Positions 36,493-42,711 of a stretch of DNA of 42,711 nucleotides are shown one piece after another. Made by a program: the position numbers and the translations under genes. The notes beneath the pieces were generated by a model. That model did no database searches. It had not been told where the DNA came from and worked only from the letters and a program-made list of their open reading frames with translations. The stretch is from contig CAKPZU010000005.1 in assembly GCA_934215405.1 (NCBI GenBank), positions 1 to 42,711 on the forward strand. Direction: 5' to 3'. Positions within the stretch are counted from its first letter, which is position 1. The number at the start of each line of letters is the position of its first letter. The stretch comes from an uncultured Bacilli bacterium. GTDB taxonomy: Bacteria; Bacillota_I; Bacilli_A; RFN20; CAG-631.

Positions 36493-38070
36493 ATGTTGTC
36501 AGTAACATTGGCGTTAGTATCTGACCCTATGTTTTGGTTATTTCTCGTTGTTGCAATTATAATCGCGGCTGGACTTGGATGTTTAGCAGTTTATAAGTTT
36601 ATTCCAAATAATGCAAAAAAGCAGGCAGAAACAATTCTAAAGGAAGCAGAGGTAAAGGGAAATCAAATCATTAAATCTGCTCAAATTGAAGGTCGTTCTG
36701 CTGCCCTAGAATTAAAGGTTGCTGCTGAAAAGGAAGCAAAGGAAAGAAAAGACGAAGTGCTTAATCTTGAAAAAAGCATTCTTTCACGTGAGCAACAAAT
36801 TGATGTTCGTGAAGCATTAATTGTTCAAAAAGAAGAACAAGTTAAACAAGTAAATCAACAACTAGATAACAAAAATAAAGAGTTAGATAAAAAGCAAGTA
36901 GAATTACAAGCTAAAATTGATTCAATTATTGTTGAATTACAAAAAGTAGCTCAAATGTCAATTGAGGATGCAAAAAAGGAGCTATTTAAACGAGTTGAAG
37001 AAAAAATGGATCATGAAATTGCAGCTTATATGAAGGATAGACAAGAGGAAGCAGAAGAAAAAGCTGCTGAAAATGCAAAAGAAGTATTAAGCTTAGCAAT
37101 TGATAAGTATTCACAAGAGGTTGCATCTGAAAGAACGGTTTCAGTTGTAGCTTTACCATCTGATGAAATGAAGGGTAGAATTATTGGAAGAGAAGGTAGA
37201 AATATTAAAACAATCGAGCAATTAACTGGTGTTGACTTAATTATTGACGATACTCCAGAGGTTATTACTGTTTCATGCTTTGATCCAATAAGACGTGAAA
37301 TTGCACGTAGATCACTTGAAGCTTTGATTAAGGATGGCAGAATTCAACCAGGAAGAATTGAAGAAATCATTGAAAAATCAAAGCAAGAGGTTAAAGAAAT
37401 CACTAAAAAAGCCGGAGAAGAAGCTTTATTTAAGCTAAATCTTCCTAAGATGAATAAGGATTTAGTAGAACTAATTGGTAGGTTGAAATTTAGAACAAGC
37501 TATGGTCAAAATGCTTTAGTACATTCAATGGAGGTTGCTCACCTTTGTGGAATTATGGCATCAGAACTTGGGATTGATCAACAACTTGCTAAAAGAGCTG
37601 GCTTACTTCATGATTTAGGAAAAGCGTTAGATTTTGAAATGGAAGGCTCACATGTTGAACTTGGTGTTCGTTATGCTAAAAAATATAATGAAAGTGATGT
37701 AGTTATTAATGCTATTGAATCTCACCATGGAGACGTTCCAGCAAAATATATTATTTCTAATTTAGTATCTGCTGCTGATACACTATCAGCTGCTCGCCCT
37801 GGAGCTAGAAGTGAGACTTTAGATACTTATATTAAGAGAATTGAACAACTTGAAACTATTTCTAAGGAGTTTGATGGCGTAGCAAGTGCTTATGCTATTC
37901 AAGCTGGTAGAGAGGTTCGTGTTATGGTTGTACCTGAAAAGGTTGATGATGTTATGGCTTATAAAATCGCAAGAGATATTAAAAATAAGATTGAAACTGA
38001 ATTAACTTATCCAGGGCAAATTAAGGTTACTGTTATTCGAGAAACAAGAGCTAGCGAAACAGCAAAATAA
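36493..38070 (+). CDS. rny: Ribonuclease Y
   Basis: A 525-residue protein with one N-terminal membrane helix (about 13-36), a long coiled coil (about 45-200), a KH RNA-binding domain with GRIIGREGRNIKTIE (about 230-244), and an HD domain with HSMEVAHL and metal-binding His373-Asp374 in LLHDLGKA. RNase Y is the membrane-bound endonuclease that starts mRNA decay in many Bacillota. It is directly followed by a terminator and spoVS, a common neighbourhood. An AGGAGG site precedes the ATG. Confidence 0.97.
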   Translation: MLSVTLALVSDPMFWLFLVVAIIIAAGLGCLAVYKFIPNNAKKQAETILKEAEVKGNQIIKSAQIEGRSAALELKVAAEKEAKERKDEVLNLEKSILSREQQIDVREALIVQKEEQVKQVNQQLDNKNKELDKKQVELQAKIDSIIVELQKVAQMSIEDAKKELFKRVEEKMDHEIAAYMKDRQEEAEEKAAENAKEVLSLAIDKYSQEVASERTVSVVALPSDEMKGRIIGREGRNIKTIEQLTGVDLIIDDTPEVITVSCFDPIRREIARRSLEALIKDGRIQPGRIEEIIEKSKQEVKEITKKAGEEALFKLNLPKMNKDLVELIGRLKFRTSYGQNALVHSMEVAHLCGIMASELGIDQQLAKRAGLLHDLGKALDFEMEGSHVELGVRYAKKYNESDVVINAIESHHGDVPAKYIISNLVSAADTLSAARPGARSETLDTYIKRIEQLETISKEFDGVASAYAIQAGREVRVMVVPEKVDDVMAYKIARDIKNKIETELTYPGQIKVTVIRETRASETAK

Positions 38071-38075
38071 TAAGT

Positions 38076-38099
38076 AAAGGTGCAGATTTGTACCTTTTT
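38076..38099 (+). terminator. Terminator after rny
   Basis: A 9-bp stem with one G-U pair (38076-38084 with 38089-38097) and a GATT loop, running into a short T tail. Partial readthrough to spoVS is possible. Confidence 0.65.
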
Positions 38100-38157
38100 A
38101 ACTAAAAGGTAATAAATGCCTCTTAATGGTCATATTATTTACCATGGAGGGGCTTAT

Positions 38158-38421
38158 ATGATAGAACTATTAAAAGTAAAAACAACGTCAAATCCTAATT
38201 TGGTAGCTGGTGCAATTGCTAATATTTTAAAGGAGCAAAACGAATTAAAAATTCAAGCAATAGGAGCAGGAAGTATTAATCAAACAGTAAAGTCGTTGGC
38301 CATTGCTAGAAGTTTTTTAGTAGTATCGGGACATGATTTATCATGTGTACCAGTATTTTCTGAAGTAATTATTGAAAATTCTAAAAAAACAGCTATTTGC
38401 TTTTTAACAAAATTGCTTTAA
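38158..38421 (+). CDS. spoVS: Stage V sporulation protein S
   Basis: ATG at 38158 with GGAGGGG upstream is the real start (an earlier in-frame ATG at 38116 has no ribosome site). The 87-residue protein is a near full-length SpoVS: LKVKTTSNPNLVAGAIA, IQAIGAGSINQTVKSLAIAR, and a C-terminal KTAICFLTKLL. SpoVS is a small nucleic-acid-binding regulator needed for late spore formation in Bacillus, but it is also found in non-sporulating relatives, so it does not prove sporulation. Confidence 0.93.
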   Translation: MIELLKVKTTSNPNLVAGAIANILKEQNELKIQAIGAGSINQTVKSLAIARSFLVVSGHDLSCVPVFSEVIIENSKKTAICFLTKLL

Positions 38422-38453
38422 AAGTGGAGAATTTAAAACTCCATTTTTATTTT
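38421..38453 (+). terminator. Terminator after spoVS
   Basis: A 9-bp stem with one G-U pair (38421-38429 with 38439-38447), loop AATTTAAAA and a T-rich tail, starting at the last base of the stop codon. Confidence 0.75.
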
Positions 38454-38457
38454 GCTC

Positions 38458-38486
38458 TTTACTATCTACCAGTTGGTAGATATAAT
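38458..38486 (+). promoter_or_regulatory. tetR-type promoter with operator in the spacer
   Basis: TTTACT (38458-38463), a 17-bp spacer and TATAAT (38481-38486). The spacer is filled by the inverted repeat TCTACCA-GT-TGGTAGA (38465-38480), a typical place for a TetR-family operator that blocks RNA polymerase. It implies self-repression of the tetR-flavodoxin operon. Confidence 0.8.
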
Positions 38487-38514
38487 ATTATAAGGTATGA
38501 AAGGATGCAAAAAT

Positions 38515-39084
38515 ATGGATACAAAAGAAAGAATACTTGAAGCTATGCTAGAGCTTGCCTCAATTAATGGAATACATAAAACATCACTAAGTATGGTAGC
38601 TAATAAGGTTGGTATAAGAAAATCATCATTATATTATTACTTTACCTCTAAGGATGAAATGGTTAAAGAAATGTATAGTTCATTTAGAAATAGAAAAATT
38701 AATGCTTTACCAATTGATTTTTCATTAAGCATTGAAGAAATAATAACTGCTTCATTCAAAAATTATTTATTATTATGCAATGATGACAAAATGAAAAAGG
38801 TTTTCACGCTTGTCGAATCTGAGAAATTTATTGATGATATTGCTAAAAATATTTATTTTGAGGAAACGCATACAATGCTAAAAACATCAAAAAATTTATT
38901 TAGTAAAATCCAAGAAATAAAAAATATAAAAATAGAAAATTTAGAGGAGTTTTCTCAATTATATTGCTTATATGCTCATGAGCTTGTTTTATTAACAGTT
39001 TTAAATGATCCACTATTTAGCAAAGAAAAATGTATTATGTCAATAAAAGCTTTTATAAAAGATTTTATGAAAACGAAGGAGTGA
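38515..39084 (+). CDS. TetR/AcrR family transcriptional regulator
   Basis: ATG at 38515 with AAAGGA nine bases upstream is preferred; the ATG at 38497 would have its ribosome site too close. The 189-residue protein has an N-terminal helix-turn-helix of TetR type (TKERILEAMLELA, TSLSMVANKVGIRKSSLYYYFTSKDEMVKEM, about 3-50) and an all-helical ligand domain. It probably binds the palindrome in its own promoter and controls the membrane-flavodoxin gene downstream. It ends in TGA; the next ATG is six bases away with its own AAGGAG, so the TGA must act as a stop here. Confidence 0.9.
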   Translation: MDTKERILEAMLELASINGIHKTSLSMVANKVGIRKSSLYYYFTSKDEMVKEMYSSFRNRKINALPIDFSLSIEEIITASFKNYLLLCNDDKMKKVFTLVESEKFIDDIAKNIYFEETHTMLKTSKNLFSKIQEIKNIKIENLEEFSQLYCLYAHELVLLTVLNDPLFSKEKCIMSIKAFIKDFMKTKE

Positions 39085-39090
39085 TTACTT

Positions 39091-40011
39091 ATGGATGAAT
39101 TTAGTAAGAAAAAAAGATTAAAAATTCCAAGAATAATATTATTATTTTTAACATTATTTATATCAATAGGTGCATTTGCCGGAGGTATAGTAATGCTAAT
39201 TGATCCATCAGGGAAAATGCTAAAAATGAATTTGATGCTACCTTATTTTCAGGTTTTACCATTTGCAGAATACTTATTTCAAGATTTTGTATTTTCGGGC
39301 ATTTCTTTAATTATTGTAAATGGAATTAGTAACCTAATAGCTTCAATTTTAATAATTAAAAACAAGAAAATCGGCTATATATTGGGCTTTATTTTTGGAA
39401 TTACTCTAATGCTATGGATATGTATACAATTTTATATATTTCCACCTAATTTTATGGATATTTTATATTTTATTTTAGGATTAATACAATTTATAGTAGG
39501 CTTTATGTCATTTGTATTTTATAAGCAAACTATATTTTATTTCAATGAGCTTGATTATAAAAATATTAATAAAAATAGTAAAACTGTCGTAGTATATTTT
39601 TCAAGAATGGGATATAGTAAAAAGCTAGCTTATGAAATAGCAAATGCTAATAGTTATGATGTTTCAGAAATTAAAACTAGTGAATTTACAAAGGACACAC
39701 TAGGCTTTTGGTGGTGCGGAAGATTTGGAATGCATTCTTGGAAAATGCCATTAAGTGAAAACTATGATTTAACAAAATATGAACATGTAATAATTGTTTC
39801 AGCAAATTGGGTATTTAAAATATGTGCTCCAGTAAGAGAATTTTTGAGTGTATATAAAGAAGAGTTAGAAAAAAAGCTAACTGATATTTATTTAACACAT
39901 TTTAATCCTAGTATATGCCAATGTGCTTATAAGGAATTAAATCAGTATATTAATAATGACGTAAATGTTCATTCATATCAGTCAATGTATGGTAATTTAA
40001 AAAAAAGATAA
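39091..40011 (+). CDS. Membrane protein with C-terminal flavodoxin-like domain
   Basis: This 306-residue protein has four hydrophobic helices (about 10-35, 60-88, 90-112 and 118-148) and then a flavodoxin-like domain from about residue 160. The FMN phosphate loop is in the form VVVYFSRMGYSKKLAYEIA, where SRMGYS replaces the usual SxTGNT. A typical HVIIVSANWVFKICAPVREFL follows. It may carry electrons at the membrane or reduce a toxic compound sensed by the TetR protein. The domain is short (about 145 residues), so weak or absent FMN binding is possible. A family name for the membrane half is not recognised. Confidence 0.7.
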   Translation: MDEFSKKKRLKIPRIILLFLTLFISIGAFAGGIVMLIDPSGKMLKMNLMLPYFQVLPFAEYLFQDFVFSGISLIIVNGISNLIASILIIKNKKIGYILGFIFGITLMLWICIQFYIFPPNFMDILYFILGLIQFIVGFMSFVFYKQTIFYFNELDYKNINKNSKTVVVYFSRMGYSKKLAYEIANANSYDVSEIKTSEFTKDTLGFWWCGRFGMHSWKMPLSENYDLTKYEHVIIVSANWVFKICAPVREFLSVYKEELEKKLTDIYLTHFNPSICQCAYKELNQYINNDVNVHSYQSMYGNLKKR

Positions 40012-40103
40012 ATTTAAAAGGGAAAAAAATAAATAAAAATTGTATATTAGTTATAGAGGGATAATGTTTTAGCTATTATCACATTAATTATTTATAATTA
40101 ATA

Positions 40104-40132
40104 TTTACATATCCTTAAAATTTTGCTATAAT
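40104..40132 (+). promoter_or_regulatory. Promoter of the rpsF-ssb-rpsR operon
   Basis: TTTACA (40104-40109), a 17-bp spacer and TATAAT (40127-40132). It is the best consensus promoter in the window, in keeping with a ribosomal protein operon. Confidence 0.88.
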
Positions 40133-40180
40133 ACCTTCGGTATTCTCTGCTATAGAAGAACTATAGCCAAAAGTCCAAAG
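40133..40180 (+). promoter_or_regulatory. 5' leader of rpsF with hairpin (candidate S6-S18 site)
   Basis: The leader has the 7-bp stem GCTATAG/CTATAGC (40149-40155 with 40161-40167) and loop AAGAA, before the GGGAGGTG ribosome site. S6 and S18 bind the rpsF leader and repress it in several bacteria. Whether this hairpin carries that site is not certain. Confidence 0.4.
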
Positions 40181-40192
40181 GGAGGTGTAAGA

Positions 40193-40480
40193 ATGAAAAA
40201 ATATGAAATCATGTACATTCTTAACGCTAGTTTAACAGAAGAAGAAAGAGTTGCTTTACAAGAAAAATTACATGCTACTTTAACTTCAAATGGTGACACA
40301 ATCGAAGTAAACGAAAAGGATTGGGGTCTTCGTGAATTAGCATATCCAATCAACTTCCAAACTAACGGATATTATGTAGTTGTATCTGTTGAAGCGAAAG
40401 ATGATAATGGTGTTAAGGAATTCAAACGTTTGTGCAAAATTGATACAAATGTATTACGTGAAATGGTTATAACTTTATAA
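40193..40480 (+). CDS. rpsF: Ribosomal protein S6
   Basis: A 95-residue protein with the bS6 plan: KYEIMYILNASLTEEER at the N-terminus, DWGLRELAYPINFQTNGYYVV, and EFKRLCKIDTNVLREMVI at the C-terminus. It belongs to the small ribosomal subunit and pairs with S18 encoded two genes on. GGGAGGTG precedes the ATG. Confidence 0.97.
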   Translation: MKKYEIMYILNASLTEEERVALQEKLHATLTSNGDTIEVNEKDWGLRELAYPINFQTNGYYVVVSVEAKDDNGVKEFKRLCKIDTNVLREMVITL

Positions 40481-40504
40481 TCCCACAAAGGAGGATAAAT
40501 AATC

Positions 40505-40936
40505 ATGTCAATTAACAGAGTTGTACTTACTGGAAGACTTACTAGAGATGTAGAATTAAGAGCTACAACATCGGGTGCTAATGTCGCATCTTTTACTATT
40601 GCTGTTGATAATAATTATTCAAAGGATCAAAATAATAATGTTGCTAATCAGGCTAGCTTTATTAGTTGCGTAGCTTGGAATAATTCGGCTAAATTTGTTT
40701 CTACATATTGTAAAAAAGGATCTCTAGTTGCAGTCGAAGGTCGTATACAAACAAGAAGTTATGATAGAAAAGATGGAACAAAAGCATACGTTACAGAGGT
40801 TATTGTTGATCGTGTAGAAAACCTATCACCACGTGATAATAACAATGTAGTTAATGATGATTCAAATGGCTTTTCTATGAATGATTCAGAAGATAATAAT
40901 GCATTATCATATTCTGATGATGACTTACCATTTTAA
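40505..40936 (+). CDS. ssb: Single-stranded DNA-binding protein
   Basis: A 143-residue protein with an N-terminal OB fold (MSINRVVLTGRLTRDVELR, FISCVAWNNSAKF, GSLVAVEGRIQTRSYD; about 1-108), an Asn/Asp-rich linker and the acidic tip DDDLPF that docks repair and replication partners. It lies between rpsF and rpsR, as in most Bacillota. Confidence 0.97.
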   Translation: MSINRVVLTGRLTRDVELRATTSGANVASFTIAVDNNYSKDQNNNVANQASFISCVAWNNSAKFVSTYCKKGSLVAVEGRIQTRSYDRKDGTKAYVTEVIVDRVENLSPRDNNNVVNDDSNGFSMNDSEDNNALSYSDDDLPF

Positions 40937-40954
40937 GGAAAGGATTGAATAAGA

Positions 40955-41179
40955 ATGTATAAAAAACAACAAAGAAGAAAAAAAGTTTGTTATTTTACAC
41001 AACATAATATTAAATACATTGACTATAAAGATGTAGAATTATTAAAGAAATTCGTATCAGCTAACGGTAAGATTATTCCTCGCCGTGTAACAGGTACTAG
41101 TGCAAAATATCAAAGATTATTAGCTGTTGCTATTAAAAGAGCACGCCAAATGGCACTTCTTCCATATATTGGAGACTAA
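40955..41179 (+). CDS. rpsR: Ribosomal protein S18
   Basis: A 74-residue protein with basic N-terminus KKQQRRKKVCYFT, then IDYKDVELLKKFVSANGKI, PRRVTGTSAKYQRLLAVAIKRAR and MALLPY, matching bS18. The Cys in VCYFT is a lone one, so this is not the four-Cys zinc form. It is the last gene of the operon and is followed by a terminator. Confidence 0.97.
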   Translation: MYKKQQRRKKVCYFTQHNIKYIDYKDVELLKKFVSANGKIIPRRVTGTSAKYQRLLAVAIKRARQMALLPYIGD

Positions 41180-41195
41180 TAAAAATTATTAAATT

Positions 41196-41224
41196 AAGAT
41201 CATCAAATTGGTGGTCTTTTTTTT
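41196..41224 (+). terminator. Terminator of the rpsF operon
   Basis: A 9-bp stem with two G-U pairs (41196-41204 with 41210-41218), loop AAATT, and a run of T to 41224. Confidence 0.88.
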
Positions 41225-41266
41225 GTGTTTAAAATATGTTATATTAATATTAATGAGGTACATTAT

Positions 41267-42631
41267 ATGAATAATATAGCTGATGAATTAAAAATTTATG
41301 AATTGTCTTTAATTTATAAAGAAGCAGAGTATAATTTTGCATTTTGGGATAAATTTGATAAAAATTTTAATTGGGACGATGAATATAAAAAAGCTTTAAC
41401 TGCTGTTTTAAAAACTAATAATACATATGATTATTATTTACAATTAATGAAGTTTATTTCCCTTTTAAAGGATGGTCATACATCAATATCTTTTCCTGAT
41501 TATATTATGCAATCTGAAGAATATTCCGCTAAGCTTCCAATTAGTATTGAATATATTGATGGAAATTATGTAATCACAAATGTTAAAACAATTGTGACTC
41601 AACCAATAAAACGTTTTAGTATTATTAAAAAAATCAATGGAATAGATATTAAAAAATATATAAAAGATAATATTTATCCTTATATTTATCACGAAAAGGA
41701 AGATAGCTGTGCCTATGAAGTTATAAATTTTATAAGAAATGGAAAAATAAATGAAGCTGTTGAATTAGTACTCGAAGACAATGATAAAGAGTATTGTATA
41801 TCTTTATTAAGAACAAAAGGAGATGTTACTTGGAAATATTTAAATTATGAACTAAAAAGTGAAGAAATGAAATGCGTATTTTCATCAAATTCACTTATTA
41901 TTCAAATAACATATGATAATATTGCCATAATAACTATTGATTCAATGATGAATAATGAAATACAAAAGGAAATTTTTGACAACTATGAATTGTTAAAAAA
42001 TGCAAAAGGCTATGTTATCGATATAAGGAATAATAGTGGTGGCAGTAGCTATAATGCTGATTGTATAGCTTCACTTTTTGTTGGAAATTCCTTTAAATGT
42101 GATAATTCATACTATCCAGTTCATATAGGACTTTATAAAGCATTTGGAATTGAATATGGATTAGATAAAATGGATGAAAAAGAATTTAATGAAAAATATT
42201 TAGATAATGAAGCATTTAAAAAAGTGTTTGATATTACTCATCGTAAATATTTTGAGCATAGTGAAAACATACGAAATATTGATAGAAAAATTGAAAAGCT
42301 AACTGGGCCAATTACTATTCTTTGTTCTTGCATAACAGCTTCAGCAGCAGAAAATTTTGTCAATATAATGAAATATTATACTAAGGCAATTACTATTGGT
42401 ACAGCTACTTATGCTTCAACAGGAATGCAACTCCATTACGATTTAGAAAGTGGAGGGACACTTAAAATATGTACTAGAAAATCTTTATCATTAGATGGCA
42501 GTGAGTTTATTAACATTGGCTTTAAACCTGATATAGAATGTAAATTATCAATAAATGATTATCAAAATAATAATGATAAGGTAATGAAAGAAGCCTTAAA
42601 AATAATAAGAGAAAAATTAAATAGTAAGTAA
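41267..42631 (+). CDS. S41-family-like peptidase, no signal peptide
   Basis: ATG at 41267 has GAGG upstream; a GTG at 41225 lies on the terminator and is rejected. The 454-residue protein has an N-terminal helical part, a middle region in the place of a PDZ domain, and the S41 core GYVIDIRNNSGGSSYNAD, ITASAAENFVNIM (candidate nucleophile Ser) and GTATYASTGMQ. The end matches DGSEFINIGFKPDIE of the family. The GKG that carries the catalytic Lys in CtpA-type enzymes is not seen after GTATY, so a tricorn-like arrangement or loss of activity is possible. It is probably cytoplasmic. It stands alone after the rpsR terminator. Confidence 0.75.
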   Translation: MNNIADELKIYELSLIYKEAEYNFAFWDKFDKNFNWDDEYKKALTAVLKTNNTYDYYLQLMKFISLLKDGHTSISFPDYIMQSEEYSAKLPISIEYIDGNYVITNVKTIVTQPIKRFSIIKKINGIDIKKYIKDNIYPYIYHEKEDSCAYEVINFIRNGKINEAVELVLEDNDKEYCISLLRTKGDVTWKYLNYELKSEEMKCVFSSNSLIIQITYDNIAIITIDSMMNNEIQKEIFDNYELLKNAKGYVIDIRNNSGGSSYNADCIASLFVGNSFKCDNSYYPVHIGLYKAFGIEYGLDKMDEKEFNEKYLDNEAFKKVFDITHRKYFEHSENIRNIDRKIEKLTGPITILCSCITASAAENFVNIMKYYTKAITIGTATYASTGMQLHYDLESGGTLKICTRKSLSLDGSEFINIGFKPDIECKLSINDYQNNNDKVMKEALKIIREKLNSK

Positions 42632-42659
42632 GATTTTTTCGTTAATTGAAAAAGTAAAT

Positions 42660-42711
42660 TCCGCCAAAAAAGGCAAAAAAAGCAAAAAAAATAAATGAGA
42701 AATTAAAATCC
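42660..42711. other. A-rich GC-punctuated stretch at the window end
   Basis: AAAAAAGGC, AAAAAAAGC and AAAAAAAATAAATG follow each other, similar in style to the iterons at 27597. It may start the promoter region of another gene beyond the edge, but the spacing here is not 23 bp. Confidence 0.25.

Noticed and set aside
38515..40011. tetR and the flavodoxin gene as a single readthrough fusion
   Set aside because: They share a frame, but an AAGGAG ribosome site sits at proper distance from the second ATG and a TetR-membrane-flavodoxin fusion has no known parallel.
1..42711. TGA as a routine Trp codon across the genome
   Set aside because: recA, rny, rpsF, ssb, rpsR, pgsA and the long glycan genes are open under the standard code and use TGG for Trp; TGA also ends tetR directly before a well-placed new start.
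1..42711. tRNA, rRNA or CRISPR features
   Set aside because: I looked in the gaps for cloverleaf ends, conserved rRNA segments and repeat-spacer arrays and saw none.

Overview
The window is one stretch of a strongly AT-rich chromosome, most likely an uncultured gut-type Bacillota (class Bacilli or an Erysipelotrichia/RF39-like lineage). The evidence is strong GGAGG-type ribosome binding sites, the Firmicutes gene orders pgsA-cinA-recA, rny-spoVS and rpsF-ssb-rpsR, CUT1 sugar transport with lipobox proteins, and secreted proteins with LamG-like and FIVAR-like modules. The lineage is inferred from gene content only. Stops are mostly TAA, with a few TAG and very few TGA, and every Trp I checked is TGG.

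Layout. (1) 1-6681: two large secreted proteins, the first cut by the window edge. The second is a GH28/pectate-lyase-3-like protein of about 1570 codons, interrupted by an in-frame TGA. Both end in the same KGCKGS + hydrophobic + basic tail. (2) 6731-12435: an accessory island. It holds an ISL3-family insertion sequence (6739-8790) with 28-bp inverted repeats, an exact 8-bp target duplication and a transposase split by a -1 shift on nine A; a DUF4143 AAA ATPase behind tandem repeats; and an AbiE-like toxin-antitoxin pair whose nucleotidyltransferase gene also carries an in-frame TGA. Two related GGG-rich repeats lie in the gaps.

(3) 12627-27507: a glycan-use locus. GH2 and AraC genes run leftward, diverging from a seven-gene operon: sugar-binding lipoprotein, two permeases, a cytoplasmic-type GH43, a CBM9-like lipoprotein, a lipoprotein GH43 and another CBM9-like lipoprotein. 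The sense is capture and cutting of a plant glycan at the surface, import of oligosaccharides, and final cutting inside. No transport ATPase is encoded, as is usual for CUT1 systems that share one. (4) 27597-29004: a second DUF4143 ATPase behind four 23-bp iterons.

(5) 29033-42631: a mostly core block with pgsA, cinA, recA, mgsA, a MATE exporter behind an attenuator-like terminator, rny, spoVS, rpsF, ssb and rpsR. It is interrupted by a leftward pair made of a membrane-anchored McrB-like AAA protein and a DUF2357 protein, by a TetR gene with a membrane-flavodoxin fusion, and by an S41-like peptidase.

The most notable observations are the two genes with an internal TGA followed by a long intact frame, the shared promoter design of the two DUF4143 ATPases (tandem repeats whose last copy supplies the -35 box), the nine-A shift in the transposase, the dispersed GGG repeat, and the membrane McrB/DUF2357 pair.
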